A stretch of DNA of 64,000 nt. It comes from an uncultured Bacteroidota bacterium. GTDB lineage: Bacteria; Bacteroidota; Bacteroidia; Flavobacteriales; Flavobacteriaceae. Below, in pieces: positions 1-10,311 of the stretch. The stretch lies in NCBI GenBank assembly GCA_902586905.1, contig CACIJH010000005.1, positions 19,370-83,369 of the forward strand, written 5' to 3'. The notes beneath the pieces are model-generated. The model did no database searches. It had not been told where the DNA came from and worked only from the letters and a program-made list of their open reading frames with translations. Position 1 is the stretch's first letter. Every line of letters starts with the position of its first letter. Made by a program: the position numbers and the translations under genes.

Positions 1-3000
1 GCAGAGTATATTCCCAGCACACTTGACTTTTCTAAAGGAACAGTAACCCTTACCCTCACTGGATACAATGATGGAGTTTGCAGTTCGACTTCAGATACCA
101 TGACCTTAACGCTGACAGAAGATGTTGTAATCATTACGTCACAAGATTACTTTACCTTCTGTGATAGTGAGACTGTGATTCCGATCACTGGCATCAGTCT
201 TTTAAATGTAGACACCACAGGAGGCTCACCCGATGTAGAATGGTCAATCATTACTGGTCAAGGAACATGGCAAAATTCGAATACTGAGGTCAATCCTACG
301 TATATACCAGCAGGGAATGACTACACAACAGGTGTTACGCTATTGTTGACTGCTTTTGGCGAAGGTGACTGCAATTTTATCGATACCCAAGAGATTAATA
401 TCGAATTTGACCCAGAGATCATTGTCAATGCAGGTACAGGCGGAACGATATGTGAGGGACAAGACTTTCAGGTGTTTGGTGCGCAAGTATTTGGAACGAC
501 TGCATACAGTTGGACAACTTCAGGTGATGGATTCTTCAACAATGCAACCCTTGAAAACCCAATATATACTCCAGGCCCACTAGATGAGCAAAACGGATTT
601 ATAACACCAGTTACCTTGACACTAACAGCAACAGGAAATGGGAGCTGCCCTGGTCAGTCAGAATCAATTCAACTTCTTGTTGAGCCAAGCATAAGTGTAT
701 ATGCAGGGGCAGATGCCACAGTTTGTACCGACAATACGTTCTATACAATTGCTGACGCAACGACCAACAAAGCCAACCCTGTTGTCACATGGACTACACT
801 TGATGGAAGTCAAGCTGGGTTTGTTGACCCAACCACTGTGAACACATCATACCAACCACTACAAGAAGACTATGATCGTGGGTATGTGACGCTCGTTCTC
901 AGAGGTGCTGGTTCTGGAAACTGTACAAACAGTATTGAAGACACAATGACAATTTTCTTCTCCGAGGCCATAGATGCAACTGCTGGAGAGGTTGATAGTG
1001 TGTGTTATCCAGACAGTTATATCGTACAAGACGCTGTTATCAATAGCAGTCCAGACAGCTATTCATCATACCAATGGACGATTTTAGATGGAGATGGACA
1101 GCTTCTCAATCCAAATTCCCTTACCCCTGAGTATGTGCCTAGCGCTCTGGATAAATCGAACCCGAATGGTGTTCGTTTAGGTCTAAATATCGTTCCATCC
1201 AACACTGGTAGCTTTAGCTGTACCCCACCACCTCCATTTGTAAAAGTTATTTATATTTCAGAAGATCTTCAGGGTACAGGAACAATTGCAGGAAATTCAG
1301 TTGTTTGTGAAAACACTTCTGGAAGCTACTCAGTGACAGGGCTAACAGGTGCTGTGGATTATGAGTGGACAGTTCCAGATGGAGTCTCTATCGTTTCTGG
1401 AGATGGTACATCATCAATTCTTGTTTCATTCGATAGTTTCAGTCAAGACGAAACGGCTGAAATATCTGTACTGGCATCAAACAATTGTCCAGGTCAGATT
1501 CAGTTTATGACACTACCGATTGAGATTCAGGCAGAGCCAGAGCTGATCCTTACCTCTTCAAACAACAGTGATCAAGTGCTTTGTTTCAACGATCCTTTAG
1601 AGCCTATTGAATATGCATTTGCAGGTGGAACAGACGATAGTGAAATTTCAATACAATGGTCTGTTGGAGGTTCCAATGTTGCTTCGCCACAAGGAATTAC
1701 AACTTCAATTACAATAGATTCTTTCACAATAGCTGGTGTTGCCAACGAAACACTTACCTCTGATACAGTTTATTCTTATGAATTGACAGCGTCAGTCAGT
1801 GGTTGTACAACTCTCACTGTTGTTGAAACAGGGTCAATTACATTGTCTGCTAGTCCATCCTTGACCCTTCAAGCTTCTGGATCCGATTCGCAAACGTTCT
1901 GTGAGGGCAATTCCATTGCACCGATCGAATATCAATTGGAAAATGGAGCTGACAATGTTCAGTTTCAGTGGACAAGCTTAACGATACCCAACGGCCTTAC
2001 GCAAAGTCTTTCGGGGAGTGTATATCGTATTACTGGTACACCAAACGCTCAGGCTGCAACGAGTGAATACACCTACCAGATCATCCCTGTTAATTCGATT
2101 ACAGGTTGTGCAGGGGTTCCTTATACAGGTTCAATCACAGTAAACGCATTATCGAGTCTAGTTCCTATAAACCCAGGAGCTGATAACCAATCAGTTTGTG
2201 AAGGAAATCCGATTATTCCAATTGAGTATAGCGTTGGAAATGGGGTTTCTGGAATTAACCTGACTTGGACGAAAGATGGAAGCGCTATTACTGGAAACCC
2301 ACCTGGAATTGGCTATAGCTTAAATAATGGGCAGCTTGTCATTGGAGGTAATTTTTCAGAGAACATATCAGCAACGACCACCTATGCCTTTAACATCTCC
2401 ACAAATGGAGGCTTGTGTGGTGCAGGAAATGTAAACGGAACTTTAGTCGTGAACCCTGGTCCTAGAATTGAATTATTTGGATCAACAGTTGGATCGATAA
2501 GCCAAATCAAATGCGAAGGTGATAGCATCGATGATATTGTGTTTAATTTGGTTGATGGCGCAATCAACCCAAGTGTAATAGGCTTGCCAACTGGCGTGAA
2601 TTATTTTTATGATTCAGCAAACAATACATTAACCATATCGGGAACACTAGATTCAAGTAATCCAAATGACAATTACAATTATACTGTTACTGCTTCTGGC
2701 AGTTCTGGAGGATGCTCTACATCGGTTAATGGGGTGTTAACAATTAGCCGAGATGACGTCCTGACGCCAGTTTCTGATATCTCACAAACTGTTTGTGAGG
2801 GTGAGCAGATAAATACAATACGCTACGATTACGCTGGAGGGGCAATTGGAGTCACAGTTGAATGGAGCATTGATGGATCACTACCATCTGCAACAACTCC
2901 CTCGGGGCTTATCATGAGCAACAACGATGGAATGTTAACGATTTCAGGAACACCAGCAGACAACATTACATCTTCGACCGAACTGGAATATACTGTTACC

Positions 3001-6000
3001 ACCATCAATAGTGGCTGTACCCCTGCGACGAGCTACACTGGTATGATTACCATTATACCGAAACCTCAATTAATTTTAAATAATGGTCCAAGCAATCAAA
3101 ACAAATGTGAAGGAGAACCCATCACTGATGTGGTGATTGATGTTACGCAAGGAGCCAACAATGCAATCATTACATGGGATTTGCAGCCCCCTGGAATCAA
3201 TGCACAATATGATTCAACAACAAAACAATTCACAATTTCAGGTACACCATCTGGAATTGATCAAGACACGACTTTCAATTTTAGTATTAAGGCTGTGAAC
3301 TCTACAGCTGGATGTGAATCAGATGCATTTACTGGTAGTATATCAGTGTTGAATGGACATAATTTACAGCTTCTTTCAGGGTCATCTTCTGTAGACCAGA
3401 CCTTGTGTGAGGGTGAGGTTCTTGAATTCCCAATTTCATATGAATTTGGTGGTGGAGCATTGTCAGCTCGTGTGCTTGGACTTCCGCCGGGGGTCAACTG
3501 GTCAATTGTTGACAATAGAATCACAATCTCTGGTACACCTAATGTGAATGTGACTTCCACAACCTCCAATATATTTACATACACTGTCGAAACAATTGGA
3601 AGCTCTTGTTCCTCAGCAACTGAAACAGGAACAATTACTTTGATTCCCAACCCAATGATTCAGCTTATTGGGGGCTTGAATACACAAACTGTGTGTGAAG
3701 ACGAATCAATCGTCGACATAGTGTACAGTACAATAGATGGAGCTGAAAATGTGGAACTCACATGGGATGCTCAACCGAGTGGTATTTTTGGCCAGTTTGA
3801 TGTGTCTACCCAACAGTTTGTGATATCTGGAACACCATCAGGTTTGACAGAAGACAAAACATACAATTATACCCTACGAGCAGTGAACCTTTCTGATGGT
3901 TGTGTTTCTGAAGAGTTGACAGGGTCAATTTCGGTGCAGAATGGCCATGACCTAAAACTGCTCTCTGGCTCAACATCTACAAGCCAAAACATATGTGAAG
4001 GGGCAGCACTTCCATTGGACGTCGTTTATGAATTTGGTGGAGGAGCAAACTCAGCTAGAGTTCTTGGATTGCCACCTGGAATTGGGTGGATTATCACTGG
4101 GAATGTGATCACCATAAGTGGTACTTCGTCTGAAAATATTTCAGCAACAACAAGCTATCCATTCACTGTCGAAACACTTGGAAACAATTGTACACAAAAA
4201 ACACAAAATGGTCAGATTACTATTAATCCAGACGCAGAAATTACTTTATCAACCCCATCATCCACATCAAATCAATTCATCTGTGAAGGAGAATCCATAG
4301 ACCCTATTACATACACTTTTGGCGGCGGAACTGTAGATGCTGTCCCCTCTGGACTACCAGCAGGAATTACGGGAACATACAACCCTTCTACGCGTATCAT
4401 GACAATTTCGGGTACCCCAACTCAAAATGTTGAGATCGATACCTCCTATAACTTCACGGTTCGTGCACTCAATGATCAAGGTTGTGAAAGCCCTGAACTC
4501 AGTGGAGAAATTACTGTTAAAGCAAATGCTGAACTCACTCTCCTGAGTTCAACAAATACAATTGACCAAACGGTTTGTGTCAACTCAAATATCTCTGATA
4601 TTAGAATCCGTTTCAAAAATAGTAGTGTTCCGACAGCGAATAACTTACCAAGTGGTCTTAGCTCAGAAGTTGTCGGTAGTACGGATATTCTTCGAATTTA
4701 CGGAAGTGTCCCTGTTGGAGGGCCATACAACTTTGATGTAATTGGCACGAATACAAATGGTTGTAGTTCAACAGCGGTTACGGTACAACTCACGGTTGTT
4801 CCTGATTATTCAATTAACCCGACAAGAGTAGTTCTTGATATGAACGATCCATCCAACGGTACGGATGAGTCTCTTGTTAAAAACATATCTTGTTTCGGCA
4901 ATAGTGATGGTGAAATCAAAGTGAACTTGTCGAATAATTCTTCTGCACTGAGTTATATCTATTCTTGGAGTGGGCCAAACAATTATGCAAATACAACACA
5001 ATCAAACCATATCAAGAATTTAAAACCCGGTAATTATACGGTAAGTGTATTCCCGCAAGGAAATTCGGATTGCCCTGTCACCGCATCGTTTACAGTGGTA
5101 CAGCCCAATCCAACGGGTATCTCTATCAATAACATATCTCCTGTGTCCTGTACAGGTGCCGACGATGGATTGATATCAGTATCTATTACAGGTGGAAACT
5201 CCTTTTATTATAAAAATTATATCTGGGAAGTACTTGAGGAGGATGAGAATTGCGTGACCTACACCATCAAACTTCGAGACACAGATAACGATGGTATTTT
5301 TGATATTGCAGATGCTGATATTGATAACGACGGAGTGGTTGATCCCAACAAGTCGGATATCAATGGGGATGGAATTATTGATGAAGCGACTGGCGGAAAC
5401 TTCTCTTACAGTATTGTTTCTTATCAAAGTTGTGATGGGACATTTATCACGGATAATAAACAATCGCTTTCTGATTTTTCATCCAGCGGCGTCTACCAGA
5501 TTTGTGCGGTTCCAAATTCAGTTTCTTCAGATGCAAACCTAGATCATGATTTAGATGCGAATACCGCAAACATTTCATCTGTAGTCCTCAGTGGTGGAAC
5601 AGCTTCCTGCTCTTCTGGTTCGTGGCAAAAAATTGATCGATTAAAAGGAACAACCTATGCCGATAACCTCTCTGCTGGTCTCTATCGTCTGACTGTTGTT
5701 GAGGGACCAGATTTAGCGGATATAGAATCGTTAGACATCGATGATCTGCGCAATGACCCAGATGTATGTATCACAGATCAGATTTTTGAATTACCGAAAG
5801 ATCAAATCTTGTATGGATCTGTTCGGGTTGATGAAGCTTATTGCTCCTTGACAGGAGGCTATATCGACATCGATGTAAACCAAAGTGCTGGTGAAGTCTA
5901 TTTCTATTACGATGGTGTTCGAATTCCAAGCGCTGATATATCAATTATTGCTGCTGAGTTTGGAATCAATACACACCGTGTTCTGATTACTGCACCAGTA

Positions 6001-6642
6001 AGTGAGGCTTCATTTGAAATTAGAAATGCAAATGGTTGTGGTGTTGTTGTTGCGCAAGATCTTTTAGACACTTCTGTTTTGACACCAATTATCAATTACA
6101 CAAGTCCTGAACTTGAGAAATACGGTACAATCAGTGAAAGAAGTAATGTTCTCTTTACACTTGCAAATAATACCAGCTACTATAATGTAGAGTGGGACTT
6201 TGGGGATGCTTCTCCAGTGGTCACGGGGGAAAGAGTTTCACATCAATATTTTGCGGATGGCACCTACACAGTAACCGTTTATGTGTACAATGCTTCGGGT
6301 TGCTTTACAACGGCCACACAGGAAATTGTAGTGGGTAAGGGGTACACCATTTTAATGCCAAATGCATTTAGCCCCAATGGTGACAACATCAATGAAATTA
6401 TTGGTCCGGTATTTACTGGACTCAAAGCAGTTGATTTCTTTGTCTACAACAAACAAGGAATCATGGTCTATGAAGAGTCTGTTTCAGAAACCAATTTATC
6501 TGCTGACGGGACCATTGAAATTAGGGGATGGGATGGAACCAACTCCGATCCAGCATCTAATTTTTATGTCTATAAAATTATAGGGGTTCGCATTAATGAT
6601 GAAGTTGTTTCAAAAACAGGAACCATATTTTTAATTGAATGA
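1..6642 (+). CDS. Large modular secreted adhesin-like protein (5' end outside window); ~95-aa Ig/PKD-like modules, Ca-binding-like Asp repeats, PKD domain, gliding-motility-associated C-terminal (T9SS type B) sorting region
   Basis: Frame is open from base 1 through the ATG at 100; repeated 'CEGxxI...GTP..' modules; 'DTDNDGIFDIADADIDNDGVVD'; PKD-like 'YNVEWDFGDASPVVTGERVSHQYFADGTYTVTV'; C-term 'MPNAFSPNGDNINEIIGP...FFVYNKQGIMVYE...GWDGTN...FYVYKI...KTGTIFLIE'. Confidence 0.9.
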   Translation, partial: AEYIPSTLDFSKGTVTLTLTGYNDGVCSSTSDTMTLTLTEDVVIITSQDYFTFCDSETVIPITGISLLNVDTTGGSPDVEWSIITGQGTWQNSNTEVNPTYIPAGNDYTTGVTLLLTAFGEGDCNFIDTQEINIEFDPEIIVNAGTGGTICEGQDFQVFGAQVFGTTAYSWTTSGDGFFNNATLENPIYTPGPLDEQNGFITPVTLTLTATGNGSCPGQSESIQLLVEPSISVYAGADATVCTDNTFYTIADATTNKANPVVTWTTLDGSQAGFVDPTTVNTSYQPLQEDYDRGYVTLVLRGAGSGNCTNSIEDTMTIFFSEAIDATAGEVDSVCYPDSYIVQDAVINSSPDSYSSYQWTILDGDGQLLNPNSLTPEYVPSALDKSNPNGVRLGLNIVPSNTGSFSCTPPPPFVKVIYISEDLQGTGTIAGNSVVCENTSGSYSVTGLTGAVDYEWTVPDGVSIVSGDGTSSILVSFDSFSQDETAEISVLASNNCPGQIQFMTLPIEIQAEPELILTSSNNSDQVLCFNDPLEPIEYAFAGGTDDSEISIQWSVGGSNVASPQGITTSITIDSFTIAGVANETLTSDTVYSYELTASVSGCTTLTVVETGSITLSASPSLTLQASGSDSQTFCEGNSIAPIEYQLENGADNVQFQWTSLTIPNGLTQSLSGSVYRITGTPNAQAATSEYTYQIIPVNSITGCAGVPYTGSITVNALSSLVPINPGADNQSVCEGNPIIPIEYSVGNGVSGINLTWTKDGSAITGNPPGIGYSLNNGQLVIGGNFSENISATTTYAFNISTNGGLCGAGNVNGTLVVNPGPRIELFGSTVGSISQIKCEGDSIDDIVFNLVDGAINPSVIGLPTGVNYFYDSANNTLTISGTLDSSNPNDNYNYTVTASGSSGGCSTSVNGVLTISRDDVLTPVSDISQTVCEGEQINTIRYDYAGGAIGVTVEWSIDGSLPSATTPSGLIMSNNDGMLTISGTPADNITSSTELEYTVTTINSGCTPATSYTGMITIIPKPQLILNNGPSNQNKCEGEPITDVVIDVTQGANNAIITWDLQPPGINAQYDSTTKQFTISGTPSGIDQDTTFNFSIKAVNSTAGCESDAFTGSISVLNGHNLQLLSGSSSVDQTLCEGEVLEFPISYEFGGGALSARVLGLPPGVNWSIVDNRITISGTPNVNVTSTTSNIFTYTVETIGSSCSSATETGTITLIPNPMIQLIGGLNTQTVCEDESIVDIVYSTIDGAENVELTWDAQPSGIFGQFDVSTQQFVISGTPSGLTEDKTYNYTLRAVNLSDGCVSEELTGSISVQNGHDLKLLSGSTSTSQNICEGAALPLDVVYEFGGGANSARVLGLPPGIGWIITGNVITISGTSSENISATTSYPFTVETLGNNCTQKTQNGQITINPDAEITLSTPSSTSNQFICEGESIDPITYTFGGGTVDAVPSGLPAGITGTYNPSTRIMTISGTPTQNVEIDTSYNFTVRALNDQGCESPELSGEITVKANAELTLLSSTNTIDQTVCVNSNISDIRIRFKNSSVPTANNLPSGLSSEVVGSTDILRIYGSVPVGGPYNFDVIGTNTNGCSSTAVTVQLTVVPDYSINPTRVVLDMNDPSNGTDESLVKNISCFGNSDGEIKVNLSNNSSALSYIYSWSGPNNYANTTQSNHIKNLKPGNYTVSVFPQGNSDCPVTASFTVVQPNPTGISINNISPVSCTGADDGLISVSITGGNSFYYKNYIWEVLEEDENCVTYTIKLRDTDNDGIFDIADADIDNDGVVDPNKSDINGDGIIDEATGGNFSYSIVSYQSCDGTFITDNKQSLSDFSSSGVYQICAVPNSVSSDANLDHDLDANTANISSVVLSGGTASCSSGSWQKIDRLKGTTYADNLSAGLYRLTVVEGPDLADIESLDIDDLRNDPDVCITDQIFELPKDQILYGSVRVDEAYCSLTGGYIDIDVNQSAGEVYFYYDGVRIPSADISIIAAEFGINTHRVLITAPVSEASFEIRNANGCGVVVAQDLLDTSVLTPIINYTSPELEKYGTISERSNVLFTLANNTSYYNVEWDFGDASPVVTGERVSHQYFADGTYTVTVYVYNASGCFTTATQEIVVGKGYTILMPNAFSPNGDNINEIIGPVFTGLKAVDFFVYNKQGIMVYEESVSETNLSADGTIEIRGWDGTNSDPASNFYVYKIIGVRINDEVVSKTGTIFLIE

Positions 6643-7646
6643 AAAGCTTTAACAAACATATCATCTCACTTGCATTGTTGGCATTTTCATTTGGACATGC
6701 ACAGGAGGGCTTTATCTCTACGTCCCGGAATATGCAGTTTATCAATCCCAGCTTTCATGGGATGAATATGGTTTCAAAAGCAGGGGCTTACTACAGTCGT
6801 TTTGATTTTGGAGATGGCACGTCATATATCGACAATAAATACCTCTATGGAAACTTTGCCTTTGATGACATGAATTTTAGTCTCGGCCTTGATGTAAACT
6901 CTTTCAGTTTAACAAACCTTGGTCTGACTGAAAATCAAATTGATTTAAGCTATATATATAAGATCCCTGTCAATTTTGACACCTATATTCTCGGTGCGTT
7001 GACCTTGGGAATAGGATCGCAAGATATTGATCGAAGCTCATTAATCTTTCAAGACCAAATTGACTTGACGCTTGGAACCATATCGGGTGTTTCTAGAGAT
7101 CCACTGGCTGATTTTTCTCCCTCAACCAACTATTTTGATGTCGGTGCCTCGGCTCTTATTTATAATGAAAGGTTTTTGATTGGGTTAAGCCTTGACCATA
7201 TCAACACACCCAACGTTTCGTTTAACAACGAATCACAAATTGAAAAAGATATTGCATTTTCTCTTCAAGCTGCACTGGAATTTAACGTGAATCAATACGG
7301 AAGAAGTTTTCTCCCTGAAAACTCGTTTATGATGACATATTTATATGCACTACAAGCAGGGGAAACCTTGAGAATATATTCCTCACAAGAACTTCAAATG
7401 GATGGATTTTCATTGGGAATTTTACAGTCTCTAGCAAAATATAAAGACAACAATTCTCTTGAGTTTGGATTGATCTCTGGTTTTTCATCTGACAACTACC
7501 GCGTTGATTTGACCTACACCTTTCCAAGTTCACAAAATGCGTTTAATCCGCCATCCATTGTACAGATTGGTGTAACAATGGATTTCAACCGATTCTCTAG
7601 AAACCGAAGAGGAAATTACAAACGTCTCTCTACGGATAATATGTAA
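6639..7646 (+). CDS. PorP/SprF family type IX secretion system membrane protein
   Basis: Signal peptide, 'QEGFISTSRNMQFINPSFHGMN' N-terminus typical of the family, immediately downstream of (4-bp overlap with) the type B adhesin. Confidence 0.9.
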   Translation: MKSFNKHIISLALLAFSFGHAQEGFISTSRNMQFINPSFHGMNMVSKAGAYYSRFDFGDGTSYIDNKYLYGNFAFDDMNFSLGLDVNSFSLTNLGLTENQIDLSYIYKIPVNFDTYILGALTLGIGSQDIDRSSLIFQDQIDLTLGTISGVSRDPLADFSPSTNYFDVGASALIYNERFLIGLSLDHINTPNVSFNNESQIEKDIAFSLQAALEFNVNQYGRSFLPENSFMMTYLYALQAGETLRIYSSQELQMDGFSLGILQSLAKYKDNNSLEFGLISGFSSDNYRVDLTYTFPSSQNAFNPPSIVQIGVTMDFNRFSRNRRGNYKRLSTDNM

Positions 7647-7716
7647 GGATTATAGTATCTATTTGCTGATGTAAAAGCATTTGTTAAACCCAAAATCTTT
7701 CCAAAAAGAGGAGGCC

Positions 7717-8958
7717 TTAGTTTTGATTGACTCCGCTGATCTCAAAACTTTCCAAGTTGAAATAATGAAGGGCAGCCAGCAAATGGTCAAAAATATCTGC
7801 AGTTAAATGCTCAAACTTAACCCACTCTTTATCTATGCTAAAGGCATAGATTTCCAATGGAGTTCCACCAAATTGAGTTGGTGGAAGTTGTCGGCACATG
7901 ACTGTCAGCTGATTGCTGATTTTTGGATGGGATTGTAAATAATTTTCCACATACTGTCTGTAGAGTCCTAAATTGGTTAGGTTGCGCCCGTTGATTGCAA
8001 GTGATTTATCACTGTTTGCGGCTTGGTTGTCTTTTTCGATTGCAGCACTTCTCTCGGAAACAAAAGCAGAAATTCGTTCGATTTGATATAACTTTTCTAA
8101 AGCCCTATTGTCCAAAAACCGAACACTTGAGGTACGGATTATTATTGATCGTTTGATCCGTCTCCCTGCCGACTCTGCCATTCCACGCCAATTTTTAAAG
8201 GAATCAGAAATCAGGTTATAGGTGGGAATGGTGGTGATGGTCTTGTCAAAATTTTGAATTTTAACCGTAGATAAGTTAATCTCAATTACATCCCCATCAG
8301 CTCCGTATTTTTCCATCGTAACCCAATCGCCAATGCGGACCAAATCATTGGCTGCAATTTGAATACTGGCTACAAACCCTAAAATGGTGTCTTTGAATAT
8401 CAATAGCAGCACTGCCGATAGTGCCCCCATTGCTGTGAGGAAATATCCAACTTCTTTTCCCGTAAGGATAGAAAAAATCACGATGATACCGATGATCCAA
8501 ATGAGCAACATAAAAACCTGAACGTAGCTGTCTATAGGCTTGTCTTTAAATGAATCGAGTGTGAGCAAAAAAGAACGCAATGTTTGGAGAATACTTCTAA
8601 AAATCCAAATCGAAACGATTACCCCATATACATTGAGCAGCAGCGTTACATTTGAGGTTGTAGTAGGACTATCAACAATCCAAAACGGTACAATAGAAAA
8701 CAGAAAAACATAAGGAATTACCCTAGAGATATATTTTGGAAAACCAGACGATAAAAGGTAGTCATCCAAATGTGTTTTTGTCTGTTTAGAAAGTTTAATT
8801 AAAATATTTTTACTAACCGTTCTTGAAACAGCTGCTAACAGATAAGATATGAGTAAAAGTAGGGATGATGTAGCAATAAAATCAATCCACCAAGCAAGAC
8901 CAATATCAATGTTTTGTTTGTTTAGAAATTCTATAAAGGAGTAACGATTTAAATCCAT
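7717..8958 (-). CDS. Mechanosensitive ion channel family protein (MscS/YbdG-like)
   Basis: Multi-TM N-term then 'ALSAVLLLIFKDTILGFVASIQIAANDLVRIGDWVTMEKYGADGDVIEINLSTVKIQNFDKTITTIPTYNLI'. Confidence 0.9.
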   Translation of the reverse strand: MDLNRYSFIEFLNKQNIDIGLAWWIDFIATSSLLLLISYLLAAVSRTVSKNILIKLSKQTKTHLDDYLLSSGFPKYISRVIPYVFLFSIVPFWIVDSPTTTSNVTLLLNVYGVIVSIWIFRSILQTLRSFLLTLDSFKDKPIDSYVQVFMLLIWIIGIIVIFSILTGKEVGYFLTAMGALSAVLLLIFKDTILGFVASIQIAANDLVRIGDWVTMEKYGADGDVIEINLSTVKIQNFDKTITTIPTYNLISDSFKNWRGMAESAGRRIKRSIIIRTSSVRFLDNRALEKLYQIERISAFVSERSAAIEKDNQAANSDKSLAINGRNLTNLGLYRQYVENYLQSHPKISNQLTVMCRQLPPTQFGGTPLEIYAFSIDKEWVKFEHLTADIFDHLLAALHYFNLESFEISGVNQN

Positions 8959-9017
8959 AAAAAAGTGAAAGTATTATTTTTATATCATTTATAAAGATAG
9001 CTAAAGATTATAAAAAA

Positions 9018-9048
9018 CGCCTGCACCAAGGGATAAGCAGTGCAGGCG
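9018..9048 (-). terminator. Rho-independent terminator-like hairpin on minus strand
   Basis: Perfect 9-bp stem CGCCTGCAC/GTGCAGGCG followed on the minus strand by TTTTTTATAAT. Confidence 0.7.
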
Positions 9049-9121
9049 TAAAAAACAATAACTAACAAAAAATTATTAGAACGTTAAATTTAATACATTT
9101 ATCGTGCCAAATTTTTAAAAA

Positions 9122-10311
9122 ATGAAATTACATTAGGGTTTAAGCTATATTTTTTTATTTTTCATAGGGTCATTATTTATTGTCAAAGCGCAAAGTTTTT
9201 CGGTTCTTTCAGATCGCATTGAATTTATCTGCCCTGACACTCACGAACTCATTACAATAACAGAGGATCTTGAGAGTGTTAAATCGATACATCTCTCTAG
9301 AGTCGATAATTATTTTGCCATTCATTTTCCAGAAAAAGACTTTGTTACAGGACAGACCCTCGACTATTTTTTAAACTCTACACTTCTAAAGTTCCAGATG
9401 AGTGGCTCAGTTTTGAGAAGGAGTTGCGCTTGGTTGGACTCTATGATGGAGACTACACTTTGATGATTATGGCAAGAAATGACCTTGGTCAACAATCACA
9501 AAACATTATTGAGTTGGAAATGGATGTACCACCACCCTATTGGCGTACTTGGTGGTTTCTCCTTTGTATGGTTTTGCTGGTTCTGGGCATAGTTTCTTTG
9601 TGGAGATCATATGAGTATCGCATCTTAAAAATCAAAAAAGATCGAGATTTGAAAATTTCAAATCTCGAAGCACACGCCTATCGTGCCCAAATGAATCCAC
9701 ATTTTATCTTCAATGCCCTCAATGGTATGCAAGCAGCTGTGGTTCTTCATGGAGAAGAGAAGTTCAACAAATACATATCCTCATTTTCTAAACTGATACG
9801 CAACACTTTTGAGATGAGTAACCTTGACAAAATATCGCTTGACGATGAGTTGGACTACATTGAAAATTATATTGATTTACAAGCACTTCGACTCGAAAAA
9901 GCAATTCAAACAACAATTCATATTGATGATGAAATTGAACCTGAGACAAGCTATTTGCCCTGCATGATGTTACAACCCATTGTAGAGAATGCAATTGTTC
10001 ATGGAGTTGTAAAAAAAGATGGCGAAAACAAGATTGATATCCATTTTACAAAACTCCCTTATTTTTTAAGATGCAGGATTTCTGATAATGGAATTGGGCG
10101 TACAGCATCTGCAGAGGAAAGTGAAAAGTATAACAAAACGCACAAGTCATTTGCCACACAAATTATGAAACAGCGTATTGACATCTTCAATTATTATAAC
10201 AACTATGAATTGAGTTTCAATATAGAGGATTTATATGATGACAAAGGAAAGCCAAGTGGAACAGCAGTGACTTTGATGATCCCTGTTGATTTTAAATCGC
10301 GGGAGAAATAA
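9122..10311 (+). pseudogene. LytS/YehU-type sensor histidine kinase, disrupted (in-frame TAG near start, T-tract frameshift); kinase part intact from 9424
   Basis: 'AHAYRAQMNPHFIFNALNGMQ' H-box and 'MMLQPIVENAIVHG' N-box in ORF 9424-10311; N-terminal portion readable in frame 2 upstream (signal-peptide-like 'LSYIFLFFIGSLFIVKAQS...'). Confidence 0.75.

Noticed and set aside
3261-3650. Minus-strand 129-aa ORF inside the adhesin
   Set aside because: Shadow of the long plus-strand coding frame; the repetitive adhesin sequence keeps antisense frames open.
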